From contig DASVAS010000018.1 of NCBI GenBank assembly GCA_036376245.1, positions 49,443-113,442 of the forward strand: a stretch of DNA of 64,000 nt. The letters are read 5' to 3'. A program made the position numbers and the translations under genes. The notes beneath the pieces were generated by a model. The model was not told where the DNA came from. It ran no database searches and saw nothing but the letters and a program-made list of their open reading frames with translations. Shown here in pieces: positions 16,967 to 23,621 of the stretch (position 1 is its first letter; every line of letters begins with the position of its first letter). The stretch is from DATARR01 sp036376245. Lineage in GTDB: Bacteria > Acidobacteriota > Thermoanaerobaculia > Multivoradales > UBA5704.

Positions 16967-17716
16967 CTACGAAGTCGAAGTGGCCGCGGCCGCCGTAGTG
17001 GTAGTGGCCGCGGCGGACCCAGTGGTCACAGCCGCGGCGGACCCGGCGGTCACGGCGGCGGCGGGGGCTGCGACTTTCGCGGCGGCAGCGGTCGCCGCCG
17101 CGGCCTGGATCGCGATGTGGTAGACCATCTTGTTCCTGCTTGCGCAGTTGACGTCTTCGGCCAGGATGATGTCCCAGATCGCGGATCCTCCGCTGCCAGA
17201 TTGACCTTTGTGGAATCCCTGGATTTTCTTACCATCAGCGGTTTCGTAATCCCCGCTTTGGAGCTGCGCATAGGCCGTGTCGAAGTCCGCCGTGCTCACA
17301 ACGAAGCTCGTACTGACCTTCCTGTCGGCGGTAGGTCCGCCATGGCCGGTGTGGAAAGGCTTGAAGAGATATTTCGACCAGTTCTTGAGCTCAGCCTCGA
17401 CCGACGTGACGAGTTGAGCGGCGGAAAGCACCGTGGCCCCCGATCCGGCGACCGCCTTGCCTTCCGCGGAAGTAGTGGCGGCGGCCGGTTGGAGGACCTT
17501 GGACCGGGCGGGGAGAATCCGGGAAGCGACGATCCTGCCCTGAACGACGGGGTTCGCGTTTGCGGCGAGGGCTTCCCGCACGTGAGCGGCCTGCGGACGA
17601 CTCCGGGGAGACTCGGGAAGCTTGGCCTGGAGGGGCGCCACAGCCCGACTGACGTGGGGCGCCAGCACGCGGGCAGGCACCTGCGGAGGCGCGGGGGGAC
17701 CAGGCGGTTTGCGCAT
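16967..17716 (-). CDS. Orphan cargo-like protein with proline-rich leader and Ala/Thr tail
   Basis: 249 residues from the ATG at 17716 (AGGAG 8 bases upstream of it; the earlier ATG at 17737 overlaps that site). The N-terminus is proline-rich (PPGPPAPPQVPARVLAPHV) followed by QAAHVREALAANANPVVQ; this style of leader resembles those of proteins linked to DUF4157/eCIS loci, but no DUF4157 core is present. The middle (about residues 105-215) is a globular domain with LKNWSKYLFKPFHTGHGG, TADFDTAYAQL and a single Cys region ILAEDVNCASRNKMVYHIAI, family unknown. The last about 40 residues are low-complexity Ala/Thr/Val/Gly (GSAAAVTTGSAAATTTT). No signal peptide. It could be an eCIS cargo encoded 4 kb from the operon; that is inference. 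Confidence 0.6.
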   Translation of the reverse strand: MRKPPGPPAPPQVPARVLAPHVSRAVAPLQAKLPESPRSRPQAAHVREALAANANPVVQGRIVASRILPARSKVLQPAAATTSAEGKAVAGSGATVLSAAQLVTSVEAELKNWSKYLFKPFHTGHGGPTADRKVSTSFVVSTADFDTAYAQLQSGDYETADGKKIQGFHKGQSGSGGSAIWDIILAEDVNCASRNKMVYHIAIQAAAATAAAAKVAAPAAAVTAGSAAAVTTGSAAATTTTAAAATSTS

Positions 17717-17849
17717 CGGGAGTCGCTCCTGCGGCAATTCTACGCCATCGCGCCGGTTCCCTCCCGATCCTGTAGGATAGAGGCGTCAACGAAGACAACC
17801 GCCGCCGCCGCCCTGTCCCGGGGCCGGCGTATCTCAGGAGATGATCGAC

Positions 17850-19655
17850 GTGAACCGCCGGACGATCTTCTTGTATGTCTGCCTTTCCTCCCTCCTGCTC
17901 CCCGCCGCGGGCGCCCAGACGCAGGCGCCGCCGACCTGGTACACCGTCCGCCCCGGAGATTCCCTGGAGACGATCGCCGCCCGCTTCCTGGGGACGTCCC
18001 AGCGCTGGCCCGAGATCCACCGCCTCAATCCTGACATCGCCAATCCCAACCGGATCGAGCCGGGGCTGCGCATCCGCATGCCCGGCTTCCTGCCCGCGCT
18101 CCCGGCCGCCCGCGTCAACCGGATCTCCCGGCGCGTCGAGGCCAAGCCCTCCCCCATCGCCTGGGAAAGCGCCCAGGTGGGCGACGTGCTGGTGGAACGC
18201 GACGGCGTGCGCACGTATCAGAAGTCGTCCGCGGAGATGCAGTTCACGGACGGCGCCCGGGTGGTGGTGACCGAGGACTCGCTGGTCTTCCTCCGCAAGT
18301 CGGGCTCGACGCTGCGCGGGGTCGAGCGGAAGTCCATCGAGATCGTCGAGGGCCAGGCGGATCTGGAGGCCCGTTCGGGTCCGGCGCCGCAGGCTCCCGA
18401 GGTGGAGGTGCTGATCGGCGGCACGCGCGCCACGTCCAGGCCCGGCCCGGCGGGGACCTCGCAGGCCCGCGCCCGCAAGGCGGAGGGGGGCGGCGCCAAG
18501 GTGATGGTCTACGGCGGCGCGGGAGAGGTCGAGGCCGGCGGCGCCCGCGTCGAGGTGGCGGAGGGGATGGGCACGTCGGTGGAGGCGCAGGGGCCGCCGT
18601 CGCCGCCCGAGAAGCTGCTGCCCGCGCCGCGCCTCGGCGACCCGGAAGCCGGCAGCGAGCGGGCCTGCGCCGATCCGTGGCTCTCCTGGGAGGCGGTGCC
18701 GGAGGCCGCGTCGTACACGGTGGAGGTCTGCCGCGACGCCGGCTGCGCCGAGCTGGTGGACCGCCGGCCGGGCCATTCCGGTCCGCCCTGGCGCCCGGCC
18801 GCCCTGCCCGTGGGCGATCTCTACTGGCGGGTCACCGCCCGCAGCCGCTCGGGCCTGGACGGCTATCCCAGTCCGACGGCGGCGCTGCGCGTCACTTCCG
18901 ACCGCACGGAGCTGCCGGCGCCCTCGGGCTCGCTGCAGGTGACGGGACCGCAGGTGCGCGTGGGTGAGAAGCTGATCGTCGCGCCCGCCGCGCGGGTCGA
19001 GGTGGCGGCCACCGACGCCAACGGCGCGCCGGCCCGCTGGATCCCGGTCGTGGGGGGCCGCGAGGAGACGGCCTGGCCCGCGGCCTGGACGCCCGGCGAG
19101 CAGGTGGCCGAGGCCATCGCGCTGGACGGCTGCGGCAACCGGGGCGCCGTGGCGCCGGTCGCCTTCGTGGTGGACGCCGAGCCGCCGGTCCTGAAGCTGG
19201 AGGTGGGGGACCGGGAGTACCACCGGGAACGGCTGGCGCCCGACAGCGAGTCGGACCGCCGGCGCCTGAAAGGGCGGCGGAACACCAAGCACTTGCGGGA
19301 AGACTGGTCTTCGAACGCCGGCGTCCTGCGCGTCGCCTTCCCCTGGCTCAAGAAGGAGAAGGACGCCCAGGCCGTCGAACGCTCCGTCACGGTCACCAGC
19401 ACCCATCCTCAGGCGTTTGTGGCCGTGCCGGACACGGAGGTCAGCGTCGACGGCAAGGCCGTCGCCCCCAACGGCGCCGGCGGCATTCTCTGGATCGCCG
19501 TCGAGGACGCCGGAGCCGGCGTCGACCAGGTGGTCCTCAATGCCCGGACCGAGGGCGAGCGGGTGGTGCTGGAGGTGGAGGCGAAGGATCTGGTGGGGAA
19601 TGTGAGCCGGCAGGAGGTGGTGTTCAGGCAGGCGGCGGGGGCGGCGGCGGAGTGA
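17850..19655 (+). CDS. Secreted LysM and FecR domain protein
   Basis: About 601 residues. I prefer the GTG at 17850 because AGGAG ends just before the ATG at 17841 (no spacing) but is 9 bases from the GTG. Order: signal peptide (about 1-22), LysM domain (WYTVRPGDSLETIAARFLG..WPEIHRLNPDI, about 30-78), FecR domain (VGDVLVERDGVRTY..ADG-like ..VVVTEDSLVFL, about 110-165), a disordered linker, then beta-sandwich/fibronectin-like segments including DPWLSWEAVPEAASYTVEV, and a C-terminal region with ITVT-type strands. LysM anchors to peptidoglycan and FecR domains sense or scaffold in the periplasm. It ends at a family B repeat, convergent with the Ser/Thr kinase gene. Confidence 0.85.
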   Translation: MNRRTIFLYVCLSSLLLPAAGAQTQAPPTWYTVRPGDSLETIAARFLGTSQRWPEIHRLNPDIANPNRIEPGLRIRMPGFLPALPAARVNRISRRVEAKPSPIAWESAQVGDVLVERDGVRTYQKSSAEMQFTDGARVVVTEDSLVFLRKSGSTLRGVERKSIEIVEGQADLEARSGPAPQAPEVEVLIGGTRATSRPGPAGTSQARARKAEGGGAKVMVYGGAGEVEAGGARVEVAEGMGTSVEAQGPPSPPEKLLPAPRLGDPEAGSERACADPWLSWEAVPEAASYTVEVCRDAGCAELVDRRPGHSGPPWRPAALPVGDLYWRVTARSRSGLDGYPSPTAALRVTSDRTELPAPSGSLQVTGPQVRVGEKLIVAPAARVEVAATDANGAPARWIPVVGGREETAWPAAWTPGEQVAEAIALDGCGNRGAVAPVAFVVDAEPPVLKLEVGDREYHRERLAPDSESDRRRLKGRRNTKHLREDWSSNAGVLRVAFPWLKKEKDAQAVERSVTVTSTHPQAFVAVPDTEVSVDGKAVAPNGAGGILWIAVEDAGAGVDQVVLNARTEGERVVLEVEAKDLVGNVSRQEVVFRQAAGAAAE

Positions 19656-19660
19656 GGGCG

Positions 19661-19775
19661 AAAAGGACCTGAAGGACACCAAGGACACCAGGGACACCAG
19701 GGACGACAAGGACAACTTCCCCCGTCCTTGAAGTCCTTGGTGTCCCTGGTGTCCTTGGTGTCCTTGGTGTCCTTA
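19661..19775. repeat. Family B repeat, copy 1 (convergent gene ends)
   Basis: Left arm (about 19661-19716) is a run of imperfect 9-mers of the type AAGGACACC; the right arm (about 19724-19775) is the inverse run (GGTGTCCTT). The two fold into a long hairpin between the + LysM/FecR stop and the - kinase stop. A bidirectional terminator or mRNA-end element is likely. Confidence 0.8.
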
Positions 19776-19785
19776 AAGGGCTCCC

Positions 19786-21747
19786 CTACCGCCGCGCCAG
19801 CTCCACCCGCGCCGTCGGCACCCACTGCGCCTCTATGGTGAGCTCCGGCGGCTCGGCCAGCTCCACCGTGGGCTCCTCGCCGGGGTAGCGCCAGCGGGCG
19901 TTGCGGGCGGCGGCCATGCGTTCCAGGTCCTCGGCCAGGGCGGCGGCGTTCGAGGGGCGGCGGACGGGGTCGCGCTCGAGCAGGAGGAGGACCAGGGTCT
20001 CCAGCTCGGCGGGCACGCCGCCGGGCACCCGCGATGAGAGTGGCCGGATCACCCCGGAGAGCGTGGTCTTCATGATGTCCGACACCTCCAGGCCGCCGAA
20101 GGGCCGGGAGCCGCAGAGACACTCGTAGAGGATCACGCCGAGGGCGAAGAGGTCGCCGGCCTTGCCCTGGCCGTCGCCCAATAAGGCTTCGGGCGGCAGG
20201 TAGCCGGGCGTGCCGAAGACCCGGTCCCGGGTCTGGCTGGCCGCGGCCACCATGTCGGCGATGCCGAAGTCCGCCACCTTGATCGAGCCGTCCTTGCCCA
20301 GCAGAACGTTGGCGGGCTTCATGTCGCGGTGGACGACCTCGCGGGCGTGGGCGGCGGCGAGGCCGCGGGAGACGGCGGCGGCCAGGGGGATCACCTGGTC
20401 CGGGTCCAGCCGCACCTTCCACAGCAGCAGCCGCTCCAGGCTGATCCCCTCCACCAGCTCCATGGCGATGAAGGCCCCCTCCGGCGCCTCCGCCACGTCG
20501 TAGATCCCCACCACGTTGGGATGGCTGAAGCGGGCCGCCGTGACCGCCTCCTGGACGAGCTGCGCGATGGCGGCCCGCCGCTTGTCCGGCGGCAGGTCGT
20601 CCCCCACGCGCACAGTCTTGAGGGCCACCGGGCGCTGGAGCCTGGGGTCCCAGCCGCGGAAGACGGAGCCCATGCCGCCGGTGGCCAGCAGCTCCAGGAC
20701 CTGGTAGCGGCCGAGGAAGACGTTGTCCAGCGCCTTGCGGGTGGCGAGCCCCTGGCGCAGCGCCTCGAAAGAGAGCCGCAGCTCCTGGATCTCGTCGCCG
20801 CCCTTGGCTGCCGGCCGGGCGCCGGCCAGCTCCCGCTGCTGGCGCGCCAGGTCGCGGATGGGCCGCACCACGCCGACCCAGGCCAGTCCCAGCAGGGCCG
20901 CGATGAGCGCCAGGGCCGCCCCGATCGCCCGGATCGACTGCCAGCGCAGCCGGACGGCCACGGCCTCGGCGACGCGGGCCGGCTGGCGCGAGAGCACCAT
21001 CCAGCCGCCCGCCGGCGCCGGCGCGTAGGCTCCCAGCACCTCCTCGCCCTTCCGGTCCCGGTAGCGGCCCGCCCCGGCCACCCGGCCGTCCAGGGCCTGG
21101 CGCGTCATGGCGGGAGGGAAAGCGTCCAGCGACTCCACGCTGCCGAAGACCACCCGGCCGTCGGCTTCCGCGACGGCGATCTCCGCTTCGCTCCCCAGCT
21201 CCTCGGCATGGGCCACGTCCTCCAGCAGGCGCGAGCCGTCGCAGACCAGCAGCACGCGCCCGCGGTCCGCCGGCAGCGGCGCGGCGATGCGGATCACCGG
21301 CGGCCGCGCGCGCGGCACGGCGGTGACGGCCGCGTCGCCCAGCAGCTCCAGCGCCTCCTGGATCTTGCGCCGCTCGCCCTTGAGCTGCACGCGCAGGACC
21401 TCCTCCCCCGCCGCGTTCACCACGGCCACGGCCTCGACGCCCAGGGTGGACCACGCCTGGAGGCTCTGGACGAGCATCTCCTGCGCCGCGGGCGAGCGCG
21501 GATCGTCCAGCGCCGGGTTGCCGGCGAGCCCGCGGGCCAGGGCCAGGCGGGCCTCCAGGAAGGCGCCCACCCGCGCCGCGCCCGTGCGGGCGGCCAGCGC
21601 GTGGGTGCTCAGGACCTGGTCGAACAGGGCTTCGCGGTTGACCCCCACCAGCCCGAACCAGGCGAGCCCGAGGGGCAGCAGGCCCACCGCCGCCAGAGCC
21701 AGGGCGACGCGGGGGAGCAGGCGGAGACGAGGGAGCCGCGGCTTCAT
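19786..21747 (-). CDS. Membrane Ser/Thr protein kinase with extracytoplasmic sensor and HAMP-like linker
   Basis: 653 residues from the ATG at 21747, which overlaps the response-regulator stop (ATGA). Membrane helix 1 at about 12-35, an extracytoplasmic sensor of about 245 residues (cache-like, with LARGLAGNPALDD and a second lobe ending YAPAPAGGWMVLSRQ), helix 2 at about 283-304 (AIGAALALIAALLGLAWVGV), a HAMP-like linker (RPIRDLARQQREL), then a Hanks-type kinase: glycine loop LATGGMGSVFRGWD, VALKT lysine, catalytic HRDMKPANVLL, DFGIAD and the GTPGYLPPEALL activation/APE region. The combination of cache-HAMP, usual in histidine kinases, with a Ser/Thr kinase is uncommon. It ends at the family B repeat. 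Target unknown; the coupled OmpR-type regulator is an obvious candidate. Confidence 0.9.
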   Translation of the reverse strand: MKPRLPRLRLLPRVALALAAVGLLPLGLAWFGLVGVNREALFDQVLSTHALAARTGAARVGAFLEARLALARGLAGNPALDDPRSPAAQEMLVQSLQAWSTLGVEAVAVVNAAGEEVLRVQLKGERRKIQEALELLGDAAVTAVPRARPPVIRIAAPLPADRGRVLLVCDGSRLLEDVAHAEELGSEAEIAVAEADGRVVFGSVESLDAFPPAMTRQALDGRVAGAGRYRDRKGEEVLGAYAPAPAGGWMVLSRQPARVAEAVAVRLRWQSIRAIGAALALIAALLGLAWVGVVRPIRDLARQQRELAGARPAAKGGDEIQELRLSFEALRQGLATRKALDNVFLGRYQVLELLATGGMGSVFRGWDPRLQRPVALKTVRVGDDLPPDKRRAAIAQLVQEAVTAARFSHPNVVGIYDVAEAPEGAFIAMELVEGISLERLLLWKVRLDPDQVIPLAAAVSRGLAAAHAREVVHRDMKPANVLLGKDGSIKVADFGIADMVAAASQTRDRVFGTPGYLPPEALLGDGQGKAGDLFALGVILYECLCGSRPFGGLEVSDIMKTTLSGVIRPLSSRVPGGVPAELETLVLLLLERDPVRRPSNAAALAEDLERMAAARNARWRYPGEEPTVELAEPPELTIEAQWVPTARVELARR

Positions 21748-22472
21748 CCCCGGGCCTGGGGGAAGCGGTAGCCGCTGCCGCGCTCGGTCAGCACGTAGCG
21801 GGGCTTGGAGGGATTGGGCTCGATCTTGCTCCGCAGCCGGTGGACGTGGACCCGCAGCGTGTCCTCGAACACCTCGTCCGAGGGCCACAGGCGGCGCAGC
21901 AGGAAGTCGGTCCCCACCACCCGGCCGGCGCTGCGCATGAGCACGTAGAGGAGCTTGGTCTCGGTCGCGGTCAGCGCCACCGTCCGCTCACCTACCAGGG
22001 CGCGCTGGTGCGCGAAGTCGACGGACAGCCGCTCGTCCACCCGGGTGACCGGGGCCAGGGTGTAGGAGAAGTCGCCGATGCGGCGGAAGACCCGCTCGAC
22101 CCGCGCCACCATCTCGCGCGGTTTGAACGGCTTGCGGATGTAATCCTCGGCGAAGCTCTCGATCGCTCCCACCACCGTCTCCTCCTCGTCGACCGAGGTC
22201 AGCATCACCACCGGCACGTCGCTCCATTCGTGGAGCTTGCGGGCGAGGGCCAGCCCGTCCAGGCCGGGGAGCAGGATGTCCACCAGGGCGAGGTGCGGCA
22301 GGCCCTGGCGCGCCACGGTCTCCAGAGCCGCCTCGGCCGTGGGGCAGGCCCACACGTCGAACCCCGCCGCCTCCAGCTCCCGGCGGATCAGGAACAGGAG
22401 GTCGGGGTCGTCATCGACGGCCAGAACGCGGCGGCCCTGCCGTCCCTGGGTGGCGCTGGGATTGCTGGACAC
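21744..22472 (-). CDS. OmpR/PhoB-family response regulator
   Basis: 242 residues from the GTG at 22472, with GGAAGG about 9 bases upstream; the longer frame from 22784 has no homology. The receiver domain has the acidic pair VDDDPD (about 19-24), the phospho-acceptor Asp in LVDILLPGLDG (about 63) and the IRKPFKP lysine (about 116). The C-terminal winged helix (about 150-240) has TATETKLLYVLMRSAGRVV and VHVHRLRSKIEPNPSKPRYVLTERGSGYRF (part). It binds DNA as a dimer after phosphorylation. It is followed with a four-base overlap by the Ser/Thr kinase gene, not by a histidine kinase. Confidence 0.92.
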   Translation of the reverse strand: MSSNPSATQGRQGRRVLAVDDDPDLLFLIRRELEAAGFDVWACPTAEAALETVARQGLPHLALVDILLPGLDGLALARKLHEWSDVPVVMLTSVDEEETVVGAIESFAEDYIRKPFKPREMVARVERVFRRIGDFSYTLAPVTRVDERLSVDFAHQRALVGERTVALTATETKLLYVLMRSAGRVVGTDFLLRRLWPSDEVFEDTLRVHVHRLRSKIEPNPSKPRYVLTERGSGYRFPQARG

Positions 22473-22584
22473 CTCGTACCTTCCAGTATGACAACGATTG
22501 TAACCGCTTTCATCCCGTAATGTGGATCGTAAGGTTCCCTGTCTAGCATAACCCTTGAATTCCACGACAGAGGAGGTGCTGACG

Positions 22585-22803
22585 ATGGATACTTCGCTGG
22601 CTAAGGCCTTGGCCTGGGACACCGTGGAGATGGAGCGCCAGGCGTCGGCGCGCCCGCATACGATCCGCCGGCTGCGGCCCCTGCGCGGCCAGGGCGCCGC
22701 CCAGAGCGTCCTCGAGCTGCGCTTCCAGAGCGTCGAGAACATGATCCAGGCGATGGACTCCGTCATCGGACGCGGCCTCCGCAAGGCGTCCCGGCGCCGC
22801 TGA
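22585..22803 (+). CDS. 72-aa basic protein of unknown function
   Basis: The ATG at 22585 has AGAGGAGG 8 bases upstream, which supports translation. The product MDTSLAKALAWDTVEMERQ..RFQSVENMIQAMDSVIGRGLRKASRRR has an Arg-rich middle and C-terminus and likely forms two helices. It is divergent from the OmpR-type regulator and is followed 49 bases later by the CheY-like gene. I recognise no family. A small partner or anti-regulator of the surrounding signalling proteins is possible. Confidence 0.55.
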   Translation: MDTSLAKALAWDTVEMERQASARPHTIRRLRPLRGQGAAQSVLELRFQSVENMIQAMDSVIGRGLRKASRRR

Positions 22804-22852
22804 AGAGAACGCCTTGCCGTCCGTAGTACCGCTCTGCTATGAAGGCGCGGCC

Positions 22853-23245
22853 ATGAACCCGCCCGTGCTGCGCCGCATCCTGCTGGTGGAGGACGACCCC
22901 GACGTCCAGGTGGTGGTGACCATGGCGCTGGAGTCGATCGGCGGCTTCACCGTCCTCGCCTGCTCCTCGGGGGACGAGGCCCTGGAGCGCTTCGGCGAGT
23001 TCTCCCCCGATCTCGTGCTGCTCGACGTGATGATGCCCGGCCTGGACGGGCCGGCCACCCTGGAGGCCTTGCGGCGCCTGCCCGCGGCCGCCGGGACGCC
23101 GGTCGTCTTCATGACCGCGCGGGTGCAGGCCCACGAGGTGACCCGCTACCGGGAGCTGGGCGCGGCGGACGTGATCGCCAAGCCCTTCGATCCCATGTGC
23201 CTCTCGGACACCGTGCAGTCCATCTGGTGGTCCCTCCACTCCTGA
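22853..23245 (+). CDS. CheY-like single-domain response regulator
   Basis: 130 residues from the ATG at 22853 (MNPPVLRRILLVEDDPD). The receiver domain is complete and stands alone: acidic pair EDDPD (about 13-17), phospho-acceptor Asp in LVLLDVMMPGLDGP (about 59), Thr in VVFMTA (about 89) and Lys in VIAKPFDP (about 111). No output domain. The downstream Hpt gene follows within 10 bases, so the two probably form a phosphorelay module with the sensor kinase at 23622-25616, which is convergent. Confidence 0.9.
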   Translation: MNPPVLRRILLVEDDPDVQVVVTMALESIGGFTVLACSSGDEALERFGEFSPDLVLLDVMMPGLDGPATLEALRRLPAAAGTPVVFMTARVQAHEVTRYRELGAADVIAKPFDPMCLSDTVQSIWWSLHS

Positions 23246-23255
23246 TACTTTTTCC

Positions 23256-23576
23256 GTGATGAACGACGAGGAGCTGCGGCGCTACTTCGCGGACCGCCTC
23301 CCCGCCCGTCTCGCCGAGATCGAAGAAGCGCTCGCCGCCGCCCGCGCCGCCGGCTGGACCGGCGAGCCCCTGCGCACCGCCCACCGCCTCGCCCACTCGC
23401 TGAAGGGGGCGGGGGAGACGTTCGGGTTTCCGGAGGTGAGCGCGGCGGGGCGGGAGTTGGAGAGGATGCTGGCGGGGGCGGTGGGCGAGGAAGAGGAGAA
23501 GAAGATTGGGGAGGTGGTGGGGCGGTTGCGGAGGGCCGCCCCTGGGACCGCCGGCGTCCCGCCGGCAACCAACTAA
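23256..23576 (+). CDS. Hpt (histidine phosphotransfer) protein with repeat-encoded C-terminus
   Basis: About 106 residues from GTG 23256 or ATG 23259. The Hpt signature HRLAHSLKGAGETFGFPEV (phospho-acceptor His about residue 47) lies between helices rich in Glu/Ala. It follows the CheY-like gene by 10 bases. The last dozen residues (PGTAGVPPATN) are not Hpt-like; they are encoded by the left arm of a 29-bp perfect inverted repeat whose loop supplies the stop codon. The Hpt protein would relay phosphate between histidine kinase and receiver domains. Confidence 0.85.
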   Translation: MMNDEELRRYFADRLPARLAEIEEALAAARAAGWTGEPLRTAHRLAHSLKGAGETFGFPEVSAAGRELERMLAGAVGEEEEKKIGEVVGRLRRAAPGTAGVPPATN

Positions 23577-23616
23577 AAACGGAGTAAGTTGCCGGCGGGA
23601 CGCCGGCGGTCCCAGG
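23541..23616. repeat. Family C perfect inverted repeat at convergent gene ends
   Basis: Arms 23541-23569 and 23588-23616 are exact 29-base reverse complements (CCTGGGACCGCCGGCGTC...), with an 18-base loop containing the Hpt stop codon. It sits between the + Hpt gene and the - histidine kinase stop at 23622. It may work as a bidirectional terminator; the GTAGVPPA translation suggests a mobile repeat captured as a gene end. Confidence 0.85.
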
Positions 23617-23621
23617 GGGGT

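Noticed and set aside
17841..17849. ATG at 17841 as start of the LysM-FecR gene
   Set aside because: The AGGAG ribosome site abuts this ATG, while it has good spacing to the GTG at 17850; either is possible.
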